Assembly: GCF_036345995.1 (NCBI RefSeq)
Contig: NZ_CP107796.1
Location: forward strand, 3,534,001-3,598,000
Source of the DNA: Streptomyces sp. NBC_00557
GTDB lineage: Bacteria; Actinomycetota; Actinomycetes; Streptomycetales; Streptomycetaceae
Direction: 5' to 3'
Length of the DNA: 64,000 nucleotides
A program made the translations under genes and the position numbers. Shown one piece after another: positions 1-8,821 of the stretch. Below the pieces are notes generated by a model. That model saw only the letters and a program-made list of their open reading frames with translations, did not search any database and was not told the origin of the DNA. The stretch's first letter is position 1, and every line of letters starts with the position of its first letter.

Positions 1-901
1 CACCGGGCACGGTGACCCGTCGCGAACGCGTCCCGGGTGGCTCCCTGGGGACCACGCGGACCGTGATGCCGGTGTCGTCGGGATACAGGTGGAAGCCGAA
101 CCACCGGCCGTCGGGACGGCGTGCCGTGAACTCGGTGGCCTGCCGGCTGATCACCGCGGTGCGGTAGCGGTCCTCGTACACGGGGTCGTCGAGCCAGCGC
201 ACCGACTCCCACGGCAGGCTTCCCGTCAGTTCGGAGGGAGCGCACCCGAGCAACTCGGCCGCGGTGGCGGTGACGAAGGCGATGTGGCCGTGCAGGTCCA
301 ACGCGAGATATCCCTCGGGGAGACGCCGCACCACCGCAGCGGCGGTCCCGTCCTCGTCGGCTGCGGCGGCCGGGGTCAGGGAGTGCAGGGCGCGCGGCTC
401 GGCCGAGAGTGTGAAGCCGTTTGCCCTGTGGGCACAGTGCAGGGTGGAGGCCAGGAGCACGCACGCCTCGCGCAGGCGGTCCCGCACGGGCGGGCTGAGA
501 GGTCTCTGCCGAGACCCCGGCCACACCAACAGCAGCGCGCCCAGCACCTCACCGTCGTCGATCAGCGGGGCCGCGGCCAGGGCGAAGCTGTACGGCAGGA
601 CCAGAGCCGCCCGCGGGTAGCGGCGGCACAACTCCTGCTGTGTGTTCACCTCCACCAGCGCGCGTGCGGCGACCGCGTCGGTGACGGGGAGCGAGTAGGT
701 GAGGCGCACTCGGTGCCAGGGCCTGGAGAACTCCGGTGGCATACCGACGACGCTCTCCAGGACCAGCACGTCCTCACCGGGCGGAAGCACCCACAGCCCC
801 GCGGCATGGGCGCCTGTCTGCTGTACGGCGTCGACCACGATGTGGTCCAGGAGGCGCCGCGCCGCCTGCCCCGGCTGTGCTCCCGTGTCCGTGGCTGACA
901 T
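1..901 (-). CDS. GAF-PAS sensor protein, probably the N-terminus of a SpoIIE-type phosphatase (runs off the left edge)
   Basis: The minus-strand frame stays open from an ATG at 901 to the window edge, giving 300 residues without a stop. Residues 15-155 look like a GAF domain (HAAGLWVLPP and VLVLESVVGMPP near the start, then LAAAPLIDDGEVLGALLLVW). Residues 190-275 look like a PAS domain (PEGYLALDLHGHIAFVTATA, AAELLGCAPSELTG). In Streptomyces this order usually continues into GAF and SpoIIE phosphatase domains that act in general-stress partner switching, but that part lies outside the window, so the catalytic function is inferred. It is transcribed divergently from the PAS/GAF/SpoIIE gene at 1159, across a 257-bp intergenic region. 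Confidence 0.8.
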   Translation of the reverse strand, partial: MSATDTGAQPGQAARRLLDHIVVDAVQQTGAHAAGLWVLPPGEDVLVLESVVGMPPEFSRPWHRVRLTYSLPVTDAVAARALVEVNTQQELCRRYPRAALVLPYSFALAAAPLIDDGEVLGALLLVWPGSRQRPLSPPVRDRLREACVLLASTLHCAHRANGFTLSAEPRALHSLTPAAAADEDGTAAAVVRRLPEGYLALDLHGHIAFVTATAAELLGCAPSELTGSLPWESVRWLDDPVYEDRYRTAVISRQATEFTARRPDGRWFGFHLYPDDTGITVRVVPREPPGTRSRRVTVPG

Positions 902-936
902 GAACGCCCCCAGGCGTGCACCACAGTACGTTCCGT

Positions 937-965
937 GGCCAGTAGTGCCAGGGCGGTCACTGGCC
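937..965. promoter_or_regulatory. inverted repeat in the divergent promoter region
   Basis: GGCCAGT at 937-943 and ACTGGCC at 959-965 form a 7-bp inverted repeat with a 15-nt gap. It lies between the two divergent sensor genes and could be an operator for either. No known consensus was recognised. Confidence 0.25.
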
Positions 966-1158
966 GACCGGTAGTCCCGATCCAACCGACGATAGCGCCC
1001 ATCACCACGCAAAGCACGTGAACCGCCTCAGCTGGAACCCCGCAGGCGTGACCGCATGGCCGGCGACCATCACCGCCCTCCGAGCCGGGGACTAGCGAGC
1101 ACGTCACCGGCGGCGTGGCACCCCGTGGGTGTGAGAGCCTGGTGAGAGGGGCCCGTCT

Positions 1159-3606
1159 GTGGATGGGGCTGACATGGCTGTTCTGGGTGTGCCTGACATC
1201 GACCGGGCAACGGATCCGTTCGACCTCATGACCACCGCGCTGATTCTCGTCGACACGAATGGCCTGATCGAGTACTGGAGCCCGGAAGCACAGGATCTTC
1301 TGGGCTACGCGCCGACCGATGTACTCGGGCATGCCGCGGCATCCCTGCTGGACAGCGAGTCCGTGGCCGACGCCCTGACGCGAGTGCGCCCTGTGGGCGG
1401 CCGCTGGCAGGGGCGCGTCTGTGTGCGTCACCACTCCGGTCACCGTGTGGAGCTCGTGTTGGGGATCCGTACGCTTGCGGCGTCGGGCGATGGAGGCGGT
1501 TACCTGGCCGGTCTGTGCGACGTCGCCGGACTTGGCAGGTGGGAATTGAGCCAGGCAGTACTTCGGGGCCTGCTCACCCGGTCACCGATAGGCATCGCCG
1601 TGCTCGACGCCAACCTGCGCCGTCTGTGGGTCAATGACGTGCTCGCGGGAATGGAGGGGCTGCCGGCCGAGGGCAACGGCGACCCGCCCGCGCCCCTCGG
1701 TGCCGGCGAAGTGCTCCAGGCCATGGAGGGGCAGAGCAGGCAGGCACTGACAACGGGGGTGACCAAGCTCTGCGTCGATCGAGCGGCCGTCCCATCCGGT
1801 ACGTCCCATCACTCGGGTCGGGAACGCCTCAGGCTCCGCTCGTCCTTCCCGCTGCGCAGCGGGACCGGTGCCGTGCTGGGGGTGTGCCAGACCGCCGTCG
1901 ACTTTCCCGAAAAGGATCGGGGGCGTGAGCGGCTGCTCCTGGTGAACGAGGCGAGCGAGCACATCGGCACCACCCTGGACCTCGGGCGTACCGTCGCCGA
2001 ACTGACCGAGATCCTGGTGCCCCGGGTCGCCGATTTCGCAGCAGTGGACCTCCTCGACGACGCCCGGACCGCGGCGGCCCAGAGGGAGCACGGCGGGCTG
2101 TATCGGGCCGCCCATCTCTCGGTCCGCGCGGACCACCCCGAGGTGGTCGTCGCGATCGACGCACCCACGCACTACCAGGCGCAGTCACCGCAAAGCCGGG
2201 CCTTGGCCACCGGCAGTCCGGCCTGGGACGCGGCCGTCACGCCCTCGACACGCTGGCTCCGACAGGACCCCCTACGCCGGGAGACGTTCCTCCGTATAGG
2301 CGTGCACTCCCACCTCGTTGTCCCCTTGCGGGCGCGGGGTGTGACCGCAGGGGTGGTCACCCTGCTGCGCTGGGAGAATCCGGATCCGTTCGACGAGGAC
2401 GACGTCCTCCTCGTCGAGGAGCTGGCCGCCCAGGCAGCCCTCTGTGTCGACAACGCCAGACGCTTCGCCCGCGAGCACAGCGCGGCACTCGCCCTTCAGA
2501 CCAGCCTGCTGCCCCCGGCGCTGCCTCACCACAGCGCGGTCGAGATCGGCTACCGGTACCTTCCGGCCGACGCCGGGGTCGGCGGGGACTGGTTCGACGT
2601 CATCCCCCTCTCCGGCGCCCGGGTCGCCCTGGTGGTCGGCGATGTCGTGGGGCACGGCATCCACGCGGCCGCCAGCATGGGTCGACTGCGTGCGGCCGTA
2701 CAGACCCTCGCCGATCTGGACCTGCCGCCCGACGAACTGCTCACCCACGTCGACGACCTCGTCCTCCGCCTGGCCGACGAGGCCGAGGCAACGAACAGAG
2801 ACCCGGCGATCACCGGTGCGACGTGTCTGTACGCCGTCTACGACCCGGTGTCCCGCAAGCTGTGTGCGGCCCGCGCCGGGCACCCCAGCCCGAGCATCGC
2901 CCACCTGAGGGAGCCCGCCGGATTCCTCGACGTGCCCGCCGGCCCACCGCTCGGGCTGGGGGGCCTTCCGTTCGAGTCGGCCGAGATAGACGTGGAGGAA
3001 GGCACCGTCATCGCCTTTTTCACCAACGGCCTGCTCGAAGCAGCCGACCATGACGTGGACGCCGGTCTCGAACGGCTCTCCTTCGCACTGGCCCACCCCG
3101 ACCGGCCGCTCGAAGAGATCTGCGACACGGTGGTCCGCACGCTGCTGGCCGACCCCCCGCGCGACGACGTCGCCTTCCTCGTGGTGCGCACCCGCGTCCT
3201 GGGCAGTGACCGGGTGGCCTCCTGGGACATCCCCTCCACCCCCTCGGCGGTGCCGGAGGCCCGACGCAGCGCGCTGGGCCAACTGGCCCAATGGGACTTG
3301 GACGATCTCGCGTTCACGACAGAGCTGATCGTCAGCGAACTGGTCACCAACGCGATGAGACATGCTCGCGGACCCATCAGCCTCCGCCTGATCCACGACC
3401 GAACCCTCATCTGCGAGGTGTCCGACGCCAGCAACACATCCCCCCACATGCGGCGCGCTCGGCACACCGACGAAGGCGGGCGCGGCCTGTTCCTGGTGGC
3501 CCAGCTCGCACAGCGCTGGGGTGCCCGCTACACGGCCCACGGCAAGACCATCTGGACGGAGCAGTCACTGCCTGCCCTCGCCACCGACACCGCGAGCGCG
3601 GCGTAG
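1159..3606 (+). CDS. PAS-GAF-SpoIIE (PP2C) phosphatase with C-terminal HATPase anti-sigma domain
   Basis: An 815-residue multidomain signalling protein. An N-terminal PAS domain (about 20-130; LILVDTNGLIEYWSPEA) is followed by a second PAS-like region (about 140-250) and a GAF domain (about 265-430). A SpoIIE/PP2C phosphatase follows at about 445-675 with GGDWFDV near 475 and GDVVGHGIHAA near 494. A C-terminal HATPase of the RsbW type has its N-box ELVTNAMRHA near 727 and a GGRGLFL lid near 773. The fusion would dephosphorylate an anti-sigma antagonist and also carry an anti-sigma kinase module, as in known Streptomyces stress regulators. The GTG at 1159 is chosen because GAGAGGG sits 8 nt upstream. 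An in-frame ATG at 1174 is the alternative. It is divergent from the GAF-PAS gene. Confidence 0.9.
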   Translation: MDGADMAVLGVPDIDRATDPFDLMTTALILVDTNGLIEYWSPEAQDLLGYAPTDVLGHAAASLLDSESVADALTRVRPVGGRWQGRVCVRHHSGHRVELVLGIRTLAASGDGGGYLAGLCDVAGLGRWELSQAVLRGLLTRSPIGIAVLDANLRRLWVNDVLAGMEGLPAEGNGDPPAPLGAGEVLQAMEGQSRQALTTGVTKLCVDRAAVPSGTSHHSGRERLRLRSSFPLRSGTGAVLGVCQTAVDFPEKDRGRERLLLVNEASEHIGTTLDLGRTVAELTEILVPRVADFAAVDLLDDARTAAAQREHGGLYRAAHLSVRADHPEVVVAIDAPTHYQAQSPQSRALATGSPAWDAAVTPSTRWLRQDPLRRETFLRIGVHSHLVVPLRARGVTAGVVTLLRWENPDPFDEDDVLLVEELAAQAALCVDNARRFAREHSAALALQTSLLPPALPHHSAVEIGYRYLPADAGVGGDWFDVIPLSGARVALVVGDVVGHGIHAAASMGRLRAAVQTLADLDLPPDELLTHVDDLVLRLADEAEATNRDPAITGATCLYAVYDPVSRKLCAARAGHPSPSIAHLREPAGFLDVPAGPPLGLGGLPFESAEIDVEEGTVIAFFTNGLLEAADHDVDAGLERLSFALAHPDRPLEEICDTVVRTLLADPPRDDVAFLVVRTRVLGSDRVASWDIPSTPSAVPEARRSALGQLAQWDLDDLAFTTELIVSELVTNAMRHARGPISLRLIHDRTLICEVSDASNTSPHMRRARHTDEGGRGLFLVAQLAQRWGARYTAHGKTIWTEQSLPALATDTASAA

Positions 3607-3652
3607 GCGGCCGCACAGCCGGACACAGCTGCTCCGGGCATGATCGTCTGGT

Positions 3653-4105
3653 TCAGCCGCTGCCGGGCACCGCTCCTCCGCGTCCGTCGGCCGGCTGGGG
3701 CACGGCGATGAGGAGCAACGTCACATCGTCGTCATGGGCGACCGCGTCGGGGAGGAGGTCCTTCACCAGCCGGTCAACAGCCCGGTTGAGGGCTTGTCAT
3801 ACCAAGGAGATCCTTTCAGCACAAGGCCGAGAGTGCAGGCGAGTCCGTCGATCTGGTTGTCGATGCCGGTGCCGGGGCTCTCGACCGACCCGTCCGTGCA
3901 GAGGACGAGAGCGCTGCCCCGGCTGCGGTGACGTCGCCTCCTGGTACGGCTCCTGCGACGCGACGACGGCGTACGGACCGTTGACGTCCCGCGGGACGCC
4001 GACCGGTGTCGGCAGCCGACGGACAGCCTCGCCGGGAAACAGGGCGGTGACCGGCAGGTGTCCGGCCGAGCACTCGGTGACCTGGTGGGCGTCCTGGTCT
4101 GTCAC
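3653..4105 (-). pseudogene. degenerate SpoIIE/PP2C phosphatase C-terminus
   Basis: Three minus-strand pieces in different frames match the end of a SpoIIE phosphatase: ECSAGHLPVTALFPGEAVR (about 4000-4075), then LVLCTDGSVESPGTGID in another frame (about 3860-3915), then VAHDDDVTLLLIAVP in a third frame, ending at a stop at 3653-3655. No single frame covers them, so at least two frameshifts are present and no phosphatase can be made. The N-terminal part is not recognisable. It converges on the intact phosphatase gene ending at 3606 and may be the remains of a neighbouring paralogue. Confidence 0.75.
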
Positions 4106-4324
4106 TGCCGCAGAGCGGAGGGGGCGACCATGCCAGGGCAGGAGCTGAACGCCTCCGAGGTCACACGGAGCTGCGCTCGTGCGTCCGCTCCGTGCGGGCC
4201 CTGGCCGGAAAGACCAGGAGCAGTCCGGCCAAGGGCCGGAGCGTCACCGCTGCCCCGTCAGGAATCCGGAGCCAGGACCGCAGGGGAGGGTCGCGGTCGG
4301 GCAGCACAGCCGCCCACGCAAAAC

Positions 4325-4350
4325 GCTCGGCTGGGAAACCCCAGCCGAGC
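4325..4350. terminator. strong perfect hairpin, terminator-like
   Basis: GCTCGGCTGGG (4325-4335) and CCCAGCCGAGC (4340-4350) pair perfectly over 11 bp around an AAAC loop. No T tract follows directly, so it could be a factor-independent terminator of the actinobacterial kind or a remnant of a mobile element end. Confidence 0.5.
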
Positions 4351-4645
4351 ACTCATCCTCACTTCTGCAGCAAATCTTTCCGCACCAATCGACTCAGTGG
4401 TGCGCAAGCGTCGCCCCTTTTCTTGAGGCCCGAGACCGCCGCCCTCTTCCTGAGCGACTAGGTGCACGGCCACTCCCGCCGGCCCGCGATCTCACGCTCT
4501 CTCCCAGTATGTCCGCTACAGCCGCCGTGTTGCGACGATCACTGGAGTGTGTCCTTGCCACCCCGACCGAAGTCCGCCCCCGGCTCATGCCCGCGGGCTC
4601 TTTGAGCCGACCTGAGCCCGGCAGCAGCCGCGCACACCGGAGCCG

Positions 4646-4677
4646 GTTCCCGTGCTCCACCGACGGACCACGGGAAC
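4646..4677. promoter_or_regulatory. 9-bp inverted repeat
   Basis: GTTCCCGTG (4646-4654) and CACGGGAAC (4669-4677) are exact inverse copies separated by 14 nt, in a stretch without genes. The role is unknown: operator-like spacing, or an RNA hairpin. Confidence 0.3.
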
Positions 4678-5042
4678 ACGGCACCCACGGCTCTGTGCCG
4701 AACCGCGGGACGTCATGGCCTGGGACGCACAGACACCCGCCGCATTCATCCCGGGTTCCCGCTCCTGAGGACACCACACTGCCGAGGACTCCATCTGGGG
4801 TGACACAGTCACCGAAAGGTCGACGGGCGTCGGTCGGCCGGCTTTGTTCACGAGAGCGGACAGCATATGTTCACGCCTTCGGGCGGCACCGGTGGAGACC
4901 ACTGTTCGGATGCGCCATGACGGTGACCTCTGGACGACAGCACCTCAGCGATGATCCGGCATTAGGTGCCGCGCTGGTCTTCTGGCGAAGATCATCGCTC
5001 GTCGGTGGAGAAACGGGCGTCGGGCCTGGGACGCGGCATCTG

Positions 5043-5801
5043 TCAGTGCTCGCTGGTGGCGATGTAGGTGCCGTGCCAGGTGTGATACCACACGGCGCCT
5101 GTGGAAGCGTTGACCGAGAGCATGCCGTTGATCTTCCCAAAGCGTACGGTGTGGAGCGTGTAGTAGCCCGGGAACGCATCGGGTTTGTCAGCGGTCAGGT
5201 CGCTGCCCCGGTCACGCAGCCACTGCCGAGCGCGGTGTTGGGCCTCGTCGGGAGAGAGCCGGGTCCGTGTCTGACCGCGAGGGTGCATGCCGTAGTCGGT
5301 GTTCCACATCATCGCCGGGCCGTACTCGATCCCGGTGTCACCGTCGGCCGGGTCGACGAGGATCTCGGTGGCCAGCTTCCCGGAGGGGGTCTCCAGTTCG
5401 GCGTAGAAATTCTTCGAGAACTGCATGACCTCGCCGACGCGCAGGCCGAGCCGGTGAGCGAAGGCGTCGGCGTGCCGGCGCGCCTGGTCGAGGGTCTTCA
5501 CCGGGGTTCCGTCGCCGCGCTGCCAGTAGTGCCCGCCCATCATGCCGGGGCCCCACGAGCAGTCATCGCGGCCCATCATGCCCGGGCCCATACCGGGGCC
5601 CCATGAGTCCCAGTTGTCCCAGTCGTCGCCCGATGTCGGACCCCAGCAGTCGCTGTCGGAGGGGCTCGGCTGCGCGGTGGCCACGTTGAGGGAGGTCCCA
5701 CTCCATGTGTTGCTGTTGCCTGCCAGGCATCCGGTGGCCAGCGCGCCTGCCAGCGCGAGGGCAGCCAGTGCGGCGGCGGTGCGCCTGTTCCTGCTGCTCA
5801 T
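5043..5801 (-). CDS. Gly/Met-rich PepSY-like lipoprotein
   Basis: A 252-residue exported lipoprotein. The signal peptide ends in an ATGC lipobox with the Cys near residue 25. A Ser/Asp/Trp stretch then leads into a Met-Gly-rich segment (GPGMGPGMMG, then WGPGMMGGHYW) that resembles a metal-binding, possibly copper-binding, loop. The C-terminal 130 residues resemble PepSY-type repeats, with a terminal INGMLSVNASTGAVWYHTWH block. The family is annotated only as hypothetical or PepSY-related, so the metal role is inferred from composition. The ATG at 5801 is preferred over the GTG at 5810 because AGAGGG lies at correct spacing from the ATG but abuts the GTG. No metal transporter or sensor gene is adjacent. 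Confidence 0.75.
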   Translation of the reverse strand: MSSRNRRTAAALAALALAGALATGCLAGNSNTWSGTSLNVATAQPSPSDSDCWGPTSGDDWDNWDSWGPGMGPGMMGRDDCSWGPGMMGGHYWQRGDGTPVKTLDQARRHADAFAHRLGLRVGEVMQFSKNFYAELETPSGKLATEILVDPADGDTGIEYGPAMMWNTDYGMHPRGQTRTRLSPDEAQHRARQWLRDRGSDLTADKPDAFPGYYTLHTVRFGKINGMLSVNASTGAVWYHTWHGTYIATSEH

Positions 5802-6259
5802 GATCCTCACCCTCTGGACCTTCCCTTCGCATCCGCCCGACCTGGACAGACACGGGGCCTCTTGCCTTCAGTGTCTCTCCGGGCGTAGCGAACCGCCCAG
5901 GGCCGTCCGGACCGGCCGGTGCCCCGATCGGCCCTCGCATGTCCCCTCCGCCGTACCCCAGTCGCCGTGGCCGATGTTCGACTTCGATCCGGTTTCAGCG
6001 CCTCCCGAGCTGGTGCACAAACGCTGCTCAAACTCGTGAGCAAAGCCAGTCGACGCTACTGCCGGCCAGATGCCTCATCTTCCAGCGTAGAAGGGCACTT
6101 GGCAGGACCGAGGAATACTTCTGATGCCGCGCGCGACGGCGCCTCCGGATCGCCCACTCTCGGCCGGTCCCAGCCGGAACGGGATAGCTTCGTGCCGCCC
6201 GGCCCAAGACGACCGAGATGACGCCGCAGGTCAGGGGCAGCCGTCTACGATCAGCCGTC
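5802..6259. other. intergenic region between divergent genes
   Basis: About 460 bp between the start of the lipoprotein and the start of the HNH nuclease, so it must hold both promoters. A possible -10-like TACGAT lies just before the nuclease ATG. No gene or repeat was recognised. Confidence 0.5.
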
Positions 6260-7153
6260 ATGGACTGGCTGGAGCGGACCGCGAAGCTGAGACAGTGGAC
6301 CCGGAGCGGAACCCGCGCCCCGCACAAGCCGCTGCTGCTCCTGTACGCCCTCGGCCGGTTCCAGGAGGATGCGGAAGGCGGCCTGCGCTACAGCATGGTG
6401 GAGCAGGACCTGCAACGGCTTCTGACCGAGTACGGCCCACCGAACAAGACGACGCCCGCCTACCCCTTCCACCACCTGGTCAGCGACGACATATGGGAAG
6501 TGCGCACCGACCACGGCCCCGGCAGCCCCGGAAGCGGGGTGCGAAACCTGCGGGAAACGGGTGCCACCGGACGGCTCGCGCCGGACTTCAGGGCGGCGCT
6601 GCGACGCGACCCGCGACTGCTCAGCCAGGTCACACGGTTGCTGCTCGATCTGCACTTCCCACCCTCCCTCCACAGCGAGCTGTGCGAAGCCGTCGGACTG
6701 GAACTGGAGCCGGCGGAGACCCAGGAGCTTTCCGCGGTGCGCAGGCAACGGGATCGGCGGATGCGGGAGCTTGTGCTGACCGCCTATGAGTACCGGTGTG
6801 CCTTTTGCGGTTACGACGGCAGGATCGGCACGGTGCCGGTCGGGCTGGAGGCTGCCCATGTGCGCTGGTGGGCGTTCGGCGGCCCCGACGATGTCGAGAA
6901 CGGGCTGTGTCTGTGCTCGCTGCACCACAAGCTTTTCGACAAGGGCGTCCTCGGTGTGGGAAACGGCCACCGTGTCCTCGTCTCACAGCGCTTCGTCGGC
7001 CACAGCCCCGCCGCCCGCGAGCACGTCATAGCTCTCGCGGGCCGGCCACTCGTCGGCCCGCAGCCAGGCGCGCACCCTGTCGCGGCCGCTCACCGCGACT
7101 GGCACGCCCGCCAGGTCTTCCACGGCGAGCCGCGCCCCGCCACGGCTGCCTGA
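6260..7153 (+). CDS. HNH endonuclease of the phosphorothioated-DNA-sensing restriction type
   Basis: A 297-residue protein. The N-terminal half begins MDWLERTAKLRQW and contains HKPLLLLYALGRF and a YPFHHLVSDDIWEV block. These match the sulfur-binding-domain restriction enzymes related to ScoMcrA, which recognise phosphorothioated (Dnd-modified) DNA. The C-terminal HNH domain (about 175-230) has YRCAFCGYDG, then EAAHVRWW and ENGLCLCSLHHKLFDKG, giving the two Cys pairs and the His residues of a beta-beta-alpha-metal nuclease. The ATG at 6260 is preferred to an in-frame ATG at 6218 because family members start at this point. It would act as a stand-alone type IV restriction barrier. No dnd modification genes are nearby, as expected for a host that must not carry the modification. 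Confidence 0.85.
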   Translation: MDWLERTAKLRQWTRSGTRAPHKPLLLLYALGRFQEDAEGGLRYSMVEQDLQRLLTEYGPPNKTTPAYPFHHLVSDDIWEVRTDHGPGSPGSGVRNLRETGATGRLAPDFRAALRRDPRLLSQVTRLLLDLHFPPSLHSELCEAVGLELEPAETQELSAVRRQRDRRMRELVLTAYEYRCAFCGYDGRIGTVPVGLEAAHVRWWAFGGPDDVENGLCLCSLHHKLFDKGVLGVGNGHRVLVSQRFVGHSPAAREHVIALAGRPLVGPQPGAHPVAAAHRDWHARQVFHGEPRPATAA

Positions 7154-7588
7154 CCGATACAGCCTCGCAGGACATCCTCTTCATAGAACGTGGGTTCAAC
7201 AGAACCTCTCGTCGAGAGGACCGAGGGCACATCCAGGGCACATGAGCCCGGGAAACGGCGTTGACCCGTGAGAACTACTGGGACGAGTTTCCGCAGGTCG
7301 ACGCACACTTCACCGAGAAACCCAAGGTCAGCGCCCCGCCGCCCCCACTCGCTGCACGAGTGGCAGGACTTCTCGCATCGGCTGCATGAGGCGGGGCATC
7401 AGCCTTATTGCTTGGTCTGGCCCTGAGCTGGGGTTCCGCTGATTTCGGGCGGGGTTTTCGGACCCCGCCCTCGTCATGTGCCGTGACGGGTCGGCCGGTC
7501 CCGTCGTCGAGCCGGACTGCCGCGGCCGGCACGGGGACACGGGACAGGACCCGGACGGCGACTCGATGTCAGGGCGGAGACCGCCACC
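7154..7588. other. intergenic region with possible decayed reading frame
   Basis: About 435 bp without an intact gene. A short coding-like stretch near 7260-7425 reads ENYWDEFPQVDAHFTE in one frame and HEWQDFSHRLHEAGHQPY in another, which suggests a frameshifted remnant of an unidentified small gene. A small hairpin (CCTCTC/GAGAGG at 7205-7219) and a strong hairpin at 7447-7470 are also present. Confidence 0.4.
7447..7470. terminator. GC-rich hairpin terminator
   Basis: GGGCGGGGT (7447-7455) pairs perfectly with ACCCCGCCC (7462-7470) around a 6-nt loop. It most likely ends transcription coming from the HNH nuclease side before the patatin gene. Confidence 0.6.
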
Positions 7589-8446
7589 GTGACGGATGGG
7601 GGAACAATGCGTTCACCGCACAGCGCGCTCGTGCTCGGCCCGGGCGGGTTCGGTGGCACCGCCTGGATGGGCGGACTCGCCCACGGTCTGCGCGGTCTGG
7701 GTGTCGACCTGGGCGCGGCGGACCTGGTCGTCGGCACCTCGGCCGGCGCGATCGTGGGCGCCGCGCTGGCCGCAGGGCAGGACCTCGCGCACTTCGCCGA
7801 CCCCGCCGGCAGCGGCGGCGACGGTCCCCGGCCGCCGCAGGCCGACCGGCGGCGCATGGGTGAGGTCTTCGCGGTCCTCGGCGCCGGGCTGCCACCGGAG
7901 GAGGCCCGCCGGCGGGTCGGGCGGATCGCCCTCGACGCGGCCGATCCCCAGGCCGAGCAGGCGTTGGTCGCGGTCCGACGCCGGCTCGTCGGCACGGACA
8001 CCTGGCCGGCAGAGCGTCGCCTGCTCATCCCTGCCGTGGAGGCGGGAAGCGGCGAGCCGGTCGTCTGGGAGCGCGGCAGCGGTGTCCCGCTGGCGGCTGC
8101 TGTCGCGGCCTCCAGCGCGTTCCCGGGCGCGGCGCCTCCGGTCTCGATCGGCGGGCGCCACTACATCGACGGCGCGCTGCGGGCAGGCGCCAACGTGGAC
8201 CTCGCGGCCGGTACACGTACGTTGGTCGTCGTGGAGCCGATGGCGCGTCAGACTCCCGGACAGGAAGCGTTTGCCGCGCTGGGCGCGGAGACGGTGGTGT
8301 CGCTGTTCCCGGACGAGTCGTCGGCGGCGGCACTCGGCACCGACCCGTCGGACCCCTCGGCGTGGGCGCCTGCGTTCCAGGCGGGACTGCGGCAAGCCGC
8401 TGCCGCGCGAAAGGAGCTGGCCGACTCCTGGGCGCCGGCGCCGTGA
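7589..8446 (+). CDS. patatin-like phospholipase
   Basis: A 285-residue patatin-fold acyl hydrolase, predicted cytosolic because no signal peptide is visible. It shows the glycine-rich oxyanion loop (GPGGFGGTAWMGG, about 14-26), the nucleophile elbow GTSAG at 49-53 with Ser51, and the Asp of the Ser-Asp dyad in YIDGALRAGANVD near 194. The likely substrates are phospholipids or other acyl esters. The GTG at 7589 has GGAGA 8 nt upstream. The ATG at 7607 also has a GGGGGA ribosome site, though closer, so the start is unsettled by six codons. The gene stands alone between two intergenic gaps. Confidence 0.85.
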   Translation: MTDGGTMRSPHSALVLGPGGFGGTAWMGGLAHGLRGLGVDLGAADLVVGTSAGAIVGAALAAGQDLAHFADPAGSGGDGPRPPQADRRRMGEVFAVLGAGLPPEEARRRVGRIALDAADPQAEQALVAVRRRLVGTDTWPAERRLLIPAVEAGSGEPVVWERGSGVPLAAAVAASSAFPGAAPPVSIGGRHYIDGALRAGANVDLAAGTRTLVVVEPMARQTPGQEAFAALGAETVVSLFPDESSAAALGTDPSDPSAWAPAFQAGLRQAAAARKELADSWAPAP

Positions 8447-8821
8447 GCCGGGGTTCCGCAATGCGGTACCTCGTCGGCCGTCCAGGAAGCGGCCATCGCC
8501 GCAGTCGTCCCACCAAGAGGTACGAGGTCAAACCGCCTGGTGGCCGCGGCCGTTGGTGCTGTTGACGGGCACTCGTCGGAGTTCTCCTTCTGCACTCGTC
8601 ATCTGACGGGGCATCTCGTCGGGCGAGGCGCGGAGTGCGCGCCGTACCGGCCGCTACCCAAAGTCACCGTGATGCGGCCGTCCGTCACACCCGGGCGCGT
8701 GCGGGCGGCGGGTCGCCCGCCATGGCGATCGGCGGAGGCGTCTCGGGGGCTCCTCGGCATTGGGTCGCGGCGGTGCTGGGTCTATCGTCGGAATCCAGGG
8801 CCAGGACGAGGAGGACGGCCG
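8447..8821. other. intergenic region upstream of the NfeD/flotillin operon
   Basis: About 375 bp with no gene. It contains the near-palindrome GGTTCCGCA-a-TGCGGTACC (8452-8470, one mismatch) just after the patatin stop, which may act as a terminator. The promoter of the downstream operon should lie here; a TCTATCGT stretch near 8781 is a possible -10 region. Confidence 0.45.

Larger units (their letters stand above)
4106..5042. other. gene-poor stretch
   Basis: About 940 bp with no convincing gene. The reading frames present have odd composition and no recognisable motif. The only structure seen is a perfect hairpin at 4325-4350 and an inverted repeat at 4646-4677. It lies downstream of the lipoprotein gene that ends at 5043 and upstream of the broken phosphatase. 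Confidence 0.6.

Noticed and set aside
4179-5606. 475-codon plus-strand frame
   Set aside because: Its right half is antisense to the lipoprotein gene, and the left half has no motif and an unnatural Arg/Pro/Ser composition.
7260-7430. Possible small gene before the patatin
   Set aside because: Coding-like segments occur in two frames and neither has a start with a ribosome site; noted only as a possible remnant within the intergenic entry.
8540-8821. N-terminal extension of the NfeD-like frame
   Set aside because: The extension has no similarity to the family, and a strong ribosome site sits directly before the GTG at 8822.
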